Position numbers and translations under genes: made by a program. Shown piece by piece: positions 1-10,139 of a stretch of DNA of 64,000 nt (position 1 is its first letter; each line of letters begins with the position of its first letter). The notes under the pieces are model-generated. The model saw only the letters and a program-made list of their open reading frames with translations, was not told the origin of the DNA and searched no databases. Source of the stretch: Moraxellaceae bacterium AER2_44_116 (GTDB lineage Bacteria; Pseudomonadota; Gammaproteobacteria; Pseudomonadales; Moraxellaceae). The DNA lies in contig VIAD01000013.1 of the NCBI GenBank assembly GCA_006546595.1, positions 10,103-74,102 on the forward strand, written 5' to 3'.

Positions 1-174
1 TTGTTGCCCACCAAAGTCTAAAGCCTTGCCAAACAAGGTAATAGGAAAAGCGCAGCTCCAACAGACATCGGTAATAGGGTTCATAAACTTGCCTTGGCAG
101 CCATCGCCTGCACCAGCTCCCATCGAGGCCAATGCCAATACACTGATAGCCAAAAACTTAGAGAGCAATTTCAT
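1..174 (-). CDS. traU: Conjugal transfer protein TraU (N-terminal part, cut by window edge)
   Basis: Only about 58 residues are present; the gene continues beyond the left edge. A signal peptide (LAISVLALASMGAGA core) is followed by CQGKFMNPITDVCWSC, the cysteine-rich start of mature F-type TraU, a periplasmic protein needed for DNA transfer through the type IV secretion channel. The ATG lies inside the end of traW (17-base overlap), the usual coupled traW-traU arrangement. Seen directly: signal peptide, Cys pattern, overlap. Function is from the family. Confidence 0.85.
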   Translation of the reverse strand, partial: MKLLSKFLAISVLALASMGAGAGDGCQGKFMNPITDVCWSCAFPITLFGKALDFGGQQ

Positions 175-793
175 CTATCCTTAACCTCAAACCTTCTTGA
201 TACACCCGACTAGGCACAGCTTTTAGATTGAGCTTGGCGGTCATACTGCCTTTTTGGTCGAAGTACACGGTGCGCTGCCATTGCTTCGATAACTCGATAT
301 ACGAGCCATTAACCAAAATTGGTACAGCTCTTGGTTCATGTTCCAGCCACGATTTAGCCCAAGCCACCTGTTTGGCATCCTCGCCATCAAAAAAGAGCAT
401 GGATTTAGTCAGCGGTATTTTATCAATGGGATTAACAAGCGTACCGACAGGCACAATCAGCCGACCCTCTTGGTCAGTGATATTTTCGGTGACGATAATG
501 GTGGGGTCGAAGTAAAACGTATTATTTTTACTGGCAGTACTCAGTCCATTGACGGCGGTAGGATGATTGATGGACTGTAGAGCCTGCTCCTGCATTTCTT
601 TTTGCTTGTTGGCCAGCCAACCACTCTGCTCTAAGCCTGCCAGTTTTTCATAAATGGCGGCCAGCATATCTTTTTCTTGAATAGGGTAAGTCTGCCCAAA
701 GCGTCCTATTTCCTCCGCTTTTGCCAATGACTGACATAGGCACACAATCATCACCAAGCTAACACTGCGCCCAACAACACGTCTAACGGACAT
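158..793 (-). CDS. traW: Type-F conjugative transfer protein TraW
   Basis: Periplasmic TraW works with TraU, TrbC and TraF in pilus assembly and mating-pair stabilisation. The protein has an N-terminal signal peptide ending near AKA, then the family pattern FGQTYPIQEKDMLAAI, a central PTIIVTENI segment and the C-terminal VYFDQKGSMTAKLNLKAVPS stretch. About 211 residues fits the family. I chose the ATG at 793: it follows the dsbC-like stop by 13 bases, with AAAGG about ten bases upstream. An upstream in-frame GTG at 838 would add 15 residues and overlap dsbC. Confidence 0.9.
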   Translation of the reverse strand: MSVRRVVGRSVSLVMIVCLCQSLAKAEEIGRFGQTYPIQEKDMLAAIYEKLAGLEQSGWLANKQKEMQEQALQSINHPTAVNGLSTASKNNTFYFDPTIIVTENITDQEGRLIVPVGTLVNPIDKIPLTKSMLFFDGEDAKQVAWAKSWLEHEPRAVPILVNGSYIELSKQWQRTVYFDQKGSMTAKLNLKAVPSRVYQEGLRLRIDEIAL

Positions 794-806
794 AGAAGAG
801 ATGCCT

Positions 807-1514
807 TTATTTACTATCGAGCCAGTAGTCAATTTCACTAGCCTTCAACGCGCCAGCTTGCTGCTTACCATCACCACGCATTAGGGTTGGCGTACCGACA
901 ACATTGAGTTTCTCACCCAAGGCCAAGTTTTTTGCCAATGGGTTAGGACAATCCAGCTTTGCTGTTGGTTGGATATTATTGATGAGTAAATTACGCCAAG
1001 CATTGGCTTGATTAGGGCTACACCACACACTGATCGCTTTATTCAAAGCATCAGGATGCAAGCCTTGAAGGGGATAAGGAAAGACATGAATGGTGACGTT
1101 ATCCAGCTTGGCAAGCTCAGGTTCTAGTTTTTTACAGTAATGACAGTCGGGGTCAGAAAAGACGAATAACGCTCTACTTCCACTACCCTGCACAAAGGTA
1201 ATTGCCGAATCCAAGGGCAACGCGCCGACATCTACTTTGTTCAAGTCTTTTTGCCGTTCTGCGGTTAGATCACGTTGTGTGGCCATATCCATGATATGAC
1301 CAAAGAGAAAATAGTCTCCTGCGGCATCGGTATAAGCGACATTCTTGCCCATAATGATTTCAAACAAGCCGTTAAATTGGCTCTTCTGAACGCTGGTGAA
1401 TTGCGTTTTTGGATACTTGGCCATGAGCCGCTGTAACACCTCACCGTCATCATCCGCCAAGGCATTGCTAACCATTACGATTAATATAATGGCGATAGTC
1501 CACTTTATCTTCAT
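807..1514 (-). CDS. dsbC: DsbC-like periplasmic disulfide isomerase of the transfer system
   Basis: A secreted thioredoxin-fold protein of about 235 residues. An N-terminal signal peptide (IILIVMVSNALA) is followed by a DsbC-like dimerisation region and the redox motif CHYC in the context FSDPDCHYCKKLEPEL, plus the cis-Pro loop VGTPTL. In F-like and IncA/C-like systems such proteins fold the Cys-rich Tra proteins (TraU, TraH, TraN). It is first in the dsbC-traW-traU group. Start chosen at an internal ATG (1514) because it begins the signal peptide and has AAGGCAAG just upstream; the longer frame adds 33 unlikely residues. Confidence 0.85.
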   Translation of the reverse strand: MKIKWTIAIILIVMVSNALADDDGEVLQRLMAKYPKTQFTSVQKSQFNGLFEIIMGKNVAYTDAAGDYFLFGHIMDMATQRDLTAERQKDLNKVDVGALPLDSAITFVQGSGSRALFVFSDPDCHYCKKLEPELAKLDNVTIHVFPYPLQGLHPDALNKAISVWCSPNQANAWRNLLINNIQPTAKLDCPNPLAKNLALGEKLNVVGTPTLMRGDGKQQAGALKASEIDYWLDSK

Positions 1515-1624
1515 CACTTGCCTTAATATAATACTATCAGTTATTACTAATAAATAATAACAGACAAGCTTCTTCAACTCAAACAATACTAATAACAGAT
1601 AGTTTTTATTCACACCTTTTGAAC

Positions 1625-1651
1625 GTAGGTCTCTATCGGCAATTCCAACTA
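1625..1651 (+). promoter_or_regulatory. Leader motif GTAGGTCTCT plus sRNA-complementary stretch
   Basis: GTAGGTCTCT (1625-1634) lies 37 bases before the GHKL gene and recurs exactly at 12319-12328, 38 bases before ardC. The following GCAATTCCAACTA (1639-1651) is complementary at 12 of 13 positions to the candidate small RNA at 12117-12185. Two unrelated genes sharing the element at the same distance suggests common transcriptional or post-transcriptional control; that is inference. Confidence 0.5.
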
Positions 1652-1670
1652 ACCCAATACGGAGACGACT

Positions 1671-3401
1671 ATGTCCTCAACGGTAACGCTGCAAATCAAC
1701 TCTCAACGTCTGATTAAAAACTTGATGTTTTCTTTTACTAACAAGACCACTTTTTTGAGTGAGTTAATGCAAAATGCGCGGCGCGCAGGTGCCACGTTTG
1801 TGCGTTTTAGTTTTGATGAAGTGTGGCCTAATACCTTAGTCGTAGAAGATGATGGTGCGGGTATAGCTAACCTTCAAAACTTACTGACTATTGCGGAATC
1901 TGGCTGGGATGAAACTATTCAGGCGCAAGAAAATCCGTTTGGAATGGGCTTTATGTCGGCATTGTTCGCCGCGCAACGTATCACTGTGCATAGCAATGGC
2001 AAACGCCTGAGCTTTGACCGTGAAGAAGCGTTAGAACAAAAGCCAATCATTGTCGAAGACAACCCAACGGATGACCAGACCGATGTCAGCACTCGTATTG
2101 AACTTTATGGCATTGGTTTAACGCTGGCAGAAGTAACATCCGCCATTGAGACCGCTGCTCAAGGCTTTGCCATTAAAGTGTTTTTTAATGGTAAGGAGTG
2201 TCGCCGTCCCTTTGCATGGGATAACTTGATGCACAATTCCCCCTCGATATATGACGCAGTATTGTCATTACCGAATCTAGGCGGAATAGCATTCTCAACT
2301 CATAACACCGATTTTGAGGTCTATTTATTGGGCATTAAAGTCTATCAAAGTCAGAAGTACAAATACTTTGGCGGCCTATCAACTATCATCCATTTAGACC
2401 CAACGCTATTTACGGCAAGGCTGCCTGATAGACAATGTTTAATTGATGAAACCACGGCCGTAGAAACCATTAAACGGGTTATTAAATCGTGGTGGGCTCA
2501 GCACATTGAACCTCAAATCGGCGTTATTTCTGACGAGGCGTTAATCAGCAAATATTGGACTGTACTTACCCAATGGGACTTGCCTGATGTTTTGACGCAA
2601 ATCAAAGCTATTCCAGCAAACTATTTTTGTAAATATACCGATACGCCGATGTGTTATCGCTCCGATGGTGACTCTCGGAACAATAATATGGACGACATCG
2701 ACGGTAAGCTCATTACAGAGGAGCAACTGCGTACAGGTGAGCTTATTGCTTGTCACAATACGCCCGACTCCTTGTATGGCTACAATATGATTCCTGCGTT
2801 AATTGCCTATTTGAAAGGATGGATTATTCTCAAACAGCATTTGCCATTGAACCATTGGATTCATGACTATGCTCTCGACTTGGCTGAAGGCGAGCCAACG
2901 ATTGCCTACCATGCAGAGGCCGAAGGTATGTTTTATGGCCGCGTAGATTTGTTGGTCAAAACCTACAAACAGCCAATCACTTTGTCATGGCAAGGGCATA
3001 TTGTTGAGACGAGTGATGTCCCAGTTGTTTTTCATGACAGCCAATCGTACAAGTGCATTGCCCTAGCACCCGATGTTTTCTTGACCGACAATCTTCTGCT
3101 GATGGCTGATTCTTATAGCTACGACGAGTTTGAGCTTTTTGATGGTCAATTAGAAGATGACGGTAATCAGTTGTGCTTGGTGATTCAAAGTCTCAACAAT
3201 ACCAGCCCTGCTCGGCTACTGGAAACCATCCTCAACCAAGGTCATTTCAATTTGCCGAATGCCAAAGGTAGTGCGGTATTAGTAGTGACCGATGACAGAG
3301 GCAAGCGTAAGGTCGTTAATATGACCCATGTGCTTGCTTCTGATTTTGTGGGCGATATGGCTTACGAATTACAGTCATTGTTAACGGCTAATGCGGCCTA
3401 G
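1671..3401 (+). CDS. GHKL-type ATP-binding protein of unknown role
   Basis: The N-terminal region carries the Bergerat (GHKL) ATP-binding fold of Hsp90, MutL, gyrase B and histidine kinases: N box ELMQNARRA (residues 31-39), G1 box DDGAGI (60-65) and G2 box FGMGFMSA (90-97). The rest of the 576 residues matches no domain I recognise, and there is no histidine-phosphotransfer domain or membrane segment. It is a lone plus-strand gene between the dsbC group and the type III R-M system. It shares its leader motif and its terminator with ardC, which hints at an early-transfer or host-adaptation role. The exact function is unknown. Confidence 0.75.
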   Translation: MSSTVTLQINSQRLIKNLMFSFTNKTTFLSELMQNARRAGATFVRFSFDEVWPNTLVVEDDGAGIANLQNLLTIAESGWDETIQAQENPFGMGFMSALFAAQRITVHSNGKRLSFDREEALEQKPIIVEDNPTDDQTDVSTRIELYGIGLTLAEVTSAIETAAQGFAIKVFFNGKECRRPFAWDNLMHNSPSIYDAVLSLPNLGGIAFSTHNTDFEVYLLGIKVYQSQKYKYFGGLSTIIHLDPTLFTARLPDRQCLIDETTAVETIKRVIKSWWAQHIEPQIGVISDEALISKYWTVLTQWDLPDVLTQIKAIPANYFCKYTDTPMCYRSDGDSRNNNMDDIDGKLITEEQLRTGELIACHNTPDSLYGYNMIPALIAYLKGWIILKQHLPLNHWIHDYALDLAEGEPTIAYHAEAEGMFYGRVDLLVKTYKQPITLSWQGHIVETSDVPVVFHDSQSYKCIALAPDVFLTDNLLLMADSYSYDEFELFDGQLEDDGNQLCLVIQSLNNTSPARLLETILNQGHFNLPNAKGSAVLVVTDDRGKRKVVNMTHVLASDFVGDMAYELQSLLTANAA

Positions 3402-3416
3402 TTTAATTTTAACCCT

Positions 3417-3450
3417 AAAACCCCGAAGCTTTGCTTTGGGGTTTTTCTTT
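3417..3450 (+). terminator. Rho-independent terminator, copy 1 of a repeated element
   Basis: AAACCCCGAAGC, loop TTT, then GCTTTGGGGTTTTTC, a G+C-rich hairpin with a T-run just after the GHKL gene. It is preceded by TTAACCCTAAAA. Nearly the same element follows ardC (13269-13300) and, on the other strand, the pemK-like gene (35449-35483). Confidence 0.85.
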
Positions 3451-3523
3451 GTTAGTGGGTTATAGGGAGTGTATAGATTAGGGACAATGATAAAGATAAC
3501 TGCCTAAATCATCCAACTTCTCA

Positions 3524-6187
3524 TTATTTAGCGAACGCATCATGTATCTGCTGATAAACATCACGCCCGTCATCCGCCTTTGATCGTGCCATGAGAAAAA
3601 TACGTTTGCCTTGGCTATTATTCGCCCACTGCTTACCTATAGCTTCTTTCTCTTTGCTGTCGTCATTGCTCACATAAACTTCGCCTTTGTACTCAATGAC
3701 GGCAATTGAGCCATCATCCAGCTCACAGACAAAATCAGGATAGAAATAATCCTTTGCCGTCGGAAACCAAAATGAGGTTTCACGCTGCTGTGAAATATTC
3801 CGCACCCAATGTTTGACACGAGGGTGCATATCAATCACTTGAGCGCATGAAAACTCCTCAGCATTTTTGCCGTCTTTGGTTTTTTCGCGCAAGTCATCAA
3901 TCTGCTGATAAAAATGCTTTCCAAACTCATAACTGCCGCGATACGGTTTACGGACAGGGTATATACCTGCTTTAAACTCAAATTGTTGCCATGTTTCAGG
4001 CTGAGGTGCTACCGTCATTTTACCGAATAAATCACTTTGAAAGGCCTCGCTACGCGCCAGTTCAAACAGGCGTTCTATTTCATTACGCACCGCTTGCCGT
4101 AGTTGGAATTGTGATCGAATCAATGCCGTTAACGTGAGTTTGCGCTCATGAAGCAAATAGCCGACTAATTTAACCAGATAAGCCCGCAACTGTACTTGCG
4201 TCAATCCTGTATGGCGGACTTGCTTATCTAACCAAAGCACTAAGTCTGTTTCCGTATTGTTGGTTCGCATCTCATTAAACGTCAGTTGCTCTGCCCATAA
4301 CTGGCGATAAGTAACACTTTCCCCTGCCATATTCATATCAATTTCAAAGGAATGAGCTGTTTCACGGATATTGAATGCCAAGTTGAGGGGATAATTAAGC
4401 AAATCTAAGTCAACCGCATTTTCGATGACTTCTTTTTCAACGACTTGCCACTCACCGTCTAAAAATAGACACAACTGCGGAATGGGTGCGAAACTGGCAT
4501 TCCAATTTTCGCCCGCATGTTGAGCTTGTCGTTCTGCCCGTGCATCATTAAATGCCGCTTGTACCTGCTCTTGCTTTTTAGGCGGCGCACTTTGTACCAC
4601 AAAGGATTCTATTTGCTTAAATGTGTCCTCATTTGTCCCTTTTTTGATGAGTAATGTTGCCCCTTGGGTATTAGGGAGAATTTGAATAGCCTGTTTCACT
4701 TCCTCAGAAAAGTGAGTGGTATCAGGAGCGTGAGGCAATGCCAGTGCTAGTTCTGGCACTATGTTTGCCCGTCCCTGACCTTGCGGCGTTTCGATGGGCA
4801 ATGTTTTTTGAATAGCTAAATCGGCTTCCCATTTATTAAAGCCCATATTAGCCACCATGCGGTCTTTAAGTTGAGACGCGGCTTGGGCGACACTCTCAGC
4901 AATAACGTGGGCGTAGGCTTTGTTTAGACTCTCTACGGGGCGTTTTTGAGCATAAGGCATCCGCAAAACTCGACCCAATAATTGCTCGACATCTACCGCA
5001 GAATTCATATTCTGCAAAGAAGCTAAGACATAGGCAAAGGAACAATCCCAACCCTCTTTAAGTGCTTCTACGGTGATGACCACGCGAATGGGGCAACTTG
5101 GAGCAAATAAATTAATATCGTTAAGCTCTTTGGTTGTACCCGTGGATACAGCTATTTGCTCTTCAGGGACATTTTCATGCTGAATTAAATGCGCTCGTAC
5201 CACATCGACCGTTGCTTCACCGCCCTTCGGCTGCGCTTGCACCAACAGAATAGGACGAATATAGCTTGGGTCTTTTTGTGCGTCTAACTCCAATTGCTGG
5301 CGTTGCAGCAAGGCATCGCGCAAACAGGACTGCCAACCGTCAGGATGTTCTGTCAACACAACGGGCAATTTAATCATATCCGCTGATTTCAGTTCGGCCG
5401 CAGAAACGGAATACAGGACATTGTTATCGCGTGGTGTGGCTGTGAGTTCGACCAAACAAGCAGGATTTAAACGGGCAAAGGTTTCAAATGATAATTTTGA
5501 GCGGTTTTTATGCGCTTCATCCAAGACAATAATAGGACGATGCAAGTGAAACCAATTGGCTAATGAATGCTTTACTCGCCCAATATCGGACGCAGTCAGG
5601 TGCGGCTGTTCTTTGATAGTTTCAGCGGTAACACGCTCCATACCTTGCTCTTGCTGGGGTGTTAGAACGGAAAAATGAGGACTCAGTTCTTCAAAAAACG
5701 CATAAACGTTACGTTTTTCTGTTTTGGTGATATTAAATGCTTGGCTAGTAGTGACTATTATTAAACAAGACTTGCCAACATCATTAGGATTGATGGTTTG
5801 TAACCCGTCTAAATCGCAGACCTTGATTCTGTCGCCATAGCGTTGCATGGCAGCTTGCCGATACGGATGCGTGACATCGGCAAGGGCTTTTAAGGTTTGC
5901 TGGCGTATCATGTCAGATGGCACAAGCCATAGCACGATAGGCGCATTGCTATTAAGATAATGGTTGGCAGCGACAGCAATGCTGTGGGCGGCAATTAGCG
6001 TTTTGCCTCCACCTGTAGGCACACGCAAACAGATACTCGGTACACCTACTAAGCGGTCAACATAGTTAACATCGTAATCAACCGCACGTTCAAATGCCGC
6101 TTTTGCATCACGCACACGACAGTCAATAAAAAAAGACTCTAGAGCTGTTAATGCCTGCGTCTGGTATGTTTTTAAGGTAAGTGCCAT
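3524..6187 (-). CDS. res: Type III restriction endonuclease subunit Res
   Basis: The translocating and cleaving subunit of a type III restriction-modification system. It has a superfamily 2 helicase core with Walker A VPTGGGKTL (about residue 57), Walker B/DEAH box VLDEAHK (about 220) and the further motif LTATPRDN. The C-terminal nuclease domain shows the PD-(D/E)xK pattern YPDFVCELDDG then VIEYKGE (about 820-835). At 887 residues it is normal length. It lies 54 bases downstream of mod. Type III Res is inactive without Mod, so switching of mod would silence both. Confidence 0.92.
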   Translation of the reverse strand: MALTLKTYQTQALTALESFFIDCRVRDAKAAFERAVDYDVNYVDRLVGVPSICLRVPTGGGKTLIAAHSIAVAANHYLNSNAPIVLWLVPSDMIRQQTLKALADVTHPYRQAAMQRYGDRIKVCDLDGLQTINPNDVGKSCLIIVTTSQAFNITKTEKRNVYAFFEELSPHFSVLTPQQEQGMERVTAETIKEQPHLTASDIGRVKHSLANWFHLHRPIIVLDEAHKNRSKLSFETFARLNPACLVELTATPRDNNVLYSVSAAELKSADMIKLPVVLTEHPDGWQSCLRDALLQRQQLELDAQKDPSYIRPILLVQAQPKGGEATVDVVRAHLIQHENVPEEQIAVSTGTTKELNDINLFAPSCPIRVVITVEALKEGWDCSFAYVLASLQNMNSAVDVEQLLGRVLRMPYAQKRPVESLNKAYAHVIAESVAQAASQLKDRMVANMGFNKWEADLAIQKTLPIETPQGQGRANIVPELALALPHAPDTTHFSEEVKQAIQILPNTQGATLLIKKGTNEDTFKQIESFVVQSAPPKKQEQVQAAFNDARAERQAQHAGENWNASFAPIPQLCLFLDGEWQVVEKEVIENAVDLDLLNYPLNLAFNIRETAHSFEIDMNMAGESVTYRQLWAEQLTFNEMRTNNTETDLVLWLDKQVRHTGLTQVQLRAYLVKLVGYLLHERKLTLTALIRSQFQLRQAVRNEIERLFELARSEAFQSDLFGKMTVAPQPETWQQFEFKAGIYPVRKPYRGSYEFGKHFYQQIDDLREKTKDGKNAEEFSCAQVIDMHPRVKHWVRNISQQRETSFWFPTAKDYFYPDFVCELDDGSIAVIEYKGEVYVSNDDSKEKEAIGKQWANNSQGKRIFLMARSKADDGRDVYQQIHDAFAK

Positions 6188-6241
6188 TGTAAATCCTTAT
6201 ATTTTTAAATGGGTTAATGCTGAGAAATGATTAGACGCAAG

Positions 6242-7804
<1,563 letters not shown>

Positions 7805-7970
7805 TGTTCACTATCCTTAACGTAAGGTAAAAATTAATTGCATCGAATGATGACGTGATGCTTGATAAATGATGAGCTTTTAATTTATCCCAATATACAT
7901 TCTGTATTACCCATCTTGCTCCCTCCTTCTGCACCAACACATAAACCGTAGCCTAGTGTTGCTGCTCAAC

Positions 7971-8070
7971 ACTTAATCGGACGTAATCGGGCGCAATCAG
8001 ACTTAATCGGGCATTATCGTCCGTAAACGTCCGCAGATGCTCGTAATCGTCCGTAATTGTCCGCAAAAAT
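7971..8070. repeat. Array of ten degenerate 10-bp direct repeats
   Basis: From 7971 the sequence can be cut into ten successive 10-mers (TTAATCGGAC, GTAATCGGGC, GCAATCAGAC, TTAATCGGGC, ATTATCGTCC, GTAAACGTCC, GCAGATGCTC, GTAATCGTCC, GTAATTGTCC, GCAAAAATCC) with rough consensus GTAATCGTCC. A short hairpin (AGTGTTG, loop, CAACACT; 7953-7971) precedes the array. The period matches one helical turn. Its role is unknown: a degenerate minisatellite or a phased protein-binding array are both possible. Confidence 0.75.
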
Positions 8071-8220
8071 CCGTTTTCCACTTCATTAACCTCTTCCTCA
8101 AAGTCATACAGTTGATTACCCCACCCAACTCTCTTTCAATATCTTCAATACTTGGCAGAGAAGATTTTAGCGCGGAGGGTAAATGCTGAGTAATCGTATA
8201 ATTGCCAAGTTATGCCCCCA

Positions 8221-8300
8221 CGGTATTTGGGCAACAAGCTGTTGCCCAATTGCAGACACCTACTCATTTACGGTACTTGAGCAATAAGCTGTTGCCAAAA
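8221..8300. repeat. Pair of 30-bp imperfect direct repeats, each with a hairpin
   Basis: The 30 bases from 8221 and from 8271 match at 26 positions. Each contains an inverted repeat; in the first it is perfect (GGGCAACA, AGC, TGTTGCCC). They lie in the 534-bp gap between mod and yhcG, about 40 bases after the yhcG stop. The remainder of that gap (7805-7952, 8071-8220) shows no gene that I can support. The first hairpin might act as a terminator on the minus strand, but there is no clear T-run. Confidence 0.6.
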
Positions 8301-8338
8301 ATTGATGCGTATCTCTCATCTCGCACCCGCCATTACCA

Positions 8339-9409
8339 TTATTCATCATTATTATCCGTATTAGGCAAAGCATCTTGACGCATCTGCGCTTCAATCAAAG
8401 CATGGTGTAGTTTGGCTTCCAACAGCTCTCTAGGCGGTAGTTTTAGCCAATATTCCGATACATGAATATGATCTTTGTCTAAATCCATCAACTCGACCAC
8501 TTCAGCATCTTTACCACTACACAAGATAATGGCAATCGGAGATTGCTCATCGGCGCGTTGCTCGTACTTTGCCAGCCATTTGAGATATAACTCTACCTGA
8601 CCTTTGTATTCAGCCTTAAAATCACCCAATTTGAGTTCGATGAGTACCAAGCGTTTAAGTGAACGATGGTAAAACAATAAGTCGATGTAATAATCATTAC
8701 TGCCAATTTGTATGCGTTTTTGCCGACTTAAAAAGGCAAAATCACTACCAAACTCTAATATAAAACGCTCCAACTCGGACAATATGGCGTTTTCAAGATC
8801 TTTTTCGCTGGGCTTGTCATTTAGCTGTAGAAAATCCAAGAGATAAGGATCTTTAAGAAACAATTGTGGACTGCTTTGCCTTGATTGCTGCAACAAGGCC
8901 AATTCTTGGCGAATCAATGCTTCGGGTTGCTTGGCAATGGCACTACGCTCAAACAACATACTGTCCATGCGCTCCCGCAGAACGCGTACTGACCAGCGTT
9001 CATGAGTACACATACTGATGTAAAAATCACGTTTGAGAGCATCGTCAATTTTTAGCAGCTCAACAAAATGCGACCAACTCAATTGTTGCGACACTGTCGC
9101 AACAATTGCTAAGTCAGGCAGAGCCACATAAAAATTTCCCATGCGCGTAAGGCTGGAGTAGCTAAAGCCTTTGCCATATTCATGCGTCAATCTTTGCGCT
9201 AACTGTTTGAGCGAGGCTTGCCCATATTCAGCCCGCTCATCTTGCAGCACATGATTTTTGATGGTTTTTCCAATATGCCAATAAGTCAGTACCAAAGTCT
9301 GATTAACCTGCGTAAGTACCTGTGTTTTGGCTTGGTCTATCAGATGTTTGATATTCTGATACAGGTTATCTATCGGCTCTGCTATCGTGGAAGGAGTTTT
9401 CTGGCTCAT
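8339..9409 (-). CDS. yhcG: YhcG/DUF1016-family PDDEXK nuclease
   Basis: A 356-residue protein with an N-terminal DUF1016 domain (typical TLVLTYWHIGKTI and GKGFSYSSLTRM stretches) and a C-terminal PD-(D/E)xK nuclease-like domain, seen as DYYIDLLFYH followed by LVLIELKLG. Family members are often found in or beside restriction-modification loci, and a role in DNA restriction or repair is suspected rather than proven. Here it lies next to the type III R-M system but in a separate unit. The ATG overlaps the stop of a 37-codon ORF (ATGA), so translation is probably coupled. Confidence 0.88.
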   Translation of the reverse strand: MSQKTPSTIAEPIDNLYQNIKHLIDQAKTQVLTQVNQTLVLTYWHIGKTIKNHVLQDERAEYGQASLKQLAQRLTHEYGKGFSYSSLTRMGNFYVALPDLAIVATVSQQLSWSHFVELLKIDDALKRDFYISMCTHERWSVRVLRERMDSMLFERSAIAKQPEALIRQELALLQQSRQSSPQLFLKDPYLLDFLQLNDKPSEKDLENAILSELERFILEFGSDFAFLSRQKRIQIGSNDYYIDLLFYHRSLKRLVLIELKLGDFKAEYKGQVELYLKWLAKYEQRADEQSPIAIILCSGKDAEVVELMDLDKDHIHVSEYWLKLPPRELLEAKLHHALIEAQMRQDALPNTDNNDE

Positions 9410-9519
9410 AACTTTACCTTCGCAAAATTCTCAGCAATGGCCTTATTAAGCTCCGTTTCCTCTAACAACCACACCGTTAACTCCGCCTTAACTGTTTTTT
9501 CTACTTTGATACGAGCCAT
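9406..9519 (-). CDS. Putative 37-residue protein coupled to yhcG
   Basis: ATG at 9519, preceded by AAAGGA with about eight bases spacing, opens a 37-codon frame (begins MARIKVEKTVKAEL, ends NFAKVKL) that stops inside the yhcG start as ATGA. The product is small, charged and without a membrane segment; no family recognised. It may be a real small protein, a translational coupler for yhcG, or the remnant of a longer R-M gene. The ribosome-binding site and the tight overlap are the only evidence. Confidence 0.5.
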   Translation of the reverse strand: MARIKVEKTVKAELTVWLLEETELNKAIAENFAKVKL

Positions 9520-9711
9520 TGGATTTTATCCTTTAAAAAACATTAAAACGGGTGGTGAAAAATTCATATATTAAAAGTAAATACGCCGCTCATCGTATTT
9601 ACTACCAAAACAGATATTATATAAAAACATTTAATATTGTCATTAATATGTCTTGGCTTTTGTTTATCGTAAAAATGCCCTTCACAAATTGCAAAGGGCA
9701 TTAAAGTTCAA

Positions 9712-10086
9712 TCAATCATCGCATGGAAACATAATCGTTAATACAGGCTCGGCATTATCGCCTGGGCCAATATCAATAATCACGTTATGCATACTACTCA
9801 CAGGCAAGTTTTCATCGCCGTAGCTAAAATTAACACGTCGAGCATTTGGACGCTGTTTACTGGAGTAGATAGCCTCACTACAACAACGCGCAAGAAACGC
9901 AGTCAGTCTCAACGACTCAATCTCAGCATTACCACTTTCAATAATGCTCGACCACAATGTTTGAGTAACCACCGTCGGTAGTCTAAAACCCACCTGACAG
10001 GCGCGCTCAGTGACATCAATCAGAACACCATCAGCAATAGCATTCGCTCGTGTATAACAGGACACAACCTCAAAATCTTCAAACAT
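9712..10086 (-). CDS. DUF6573-like plasmid protein
   Basis: 124 residues. The start FEVVSCYTRANAIADGVLID, then VTERACQVGFRLPTVVT, is characteristic of a small family (DUF6573, recalled from memory) found on plasmids and integrative elements. No catalytic motif or membrane segment is visible. GAGAAGG sits about seven bases before the ATG. It is followed by a 190-bp AT-rich gap towards yhcG (9520-9711) in which I see nothing else. The molecular function is unknown. Confidence 0.7.
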   Translation of the reverse strand: MFEDFEVVSCYTRANAIADGVLIDVTERACQVGFRLPTVVTQTLWSSIIESGNAEIESLRLTAFLARCCSEAIYSSKQRPNARRVNFSYGDENLPVSSMHNVIIDIGPGDNAEPVLTIMFPCDD

Positions 10087-10139
10087 GATAAACCTTCTCA
10101 GTAGTTAAATTTGCACTGAAAAGACCTAGATTCATCACA

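Noticed and set aside
1515..1613. N-terminal extension of the DsbC-like protein
   Set aside because: The internal ATG starts a typical signal peptide and has a ribosome site; the extension is AT-rich intergenic sequence.
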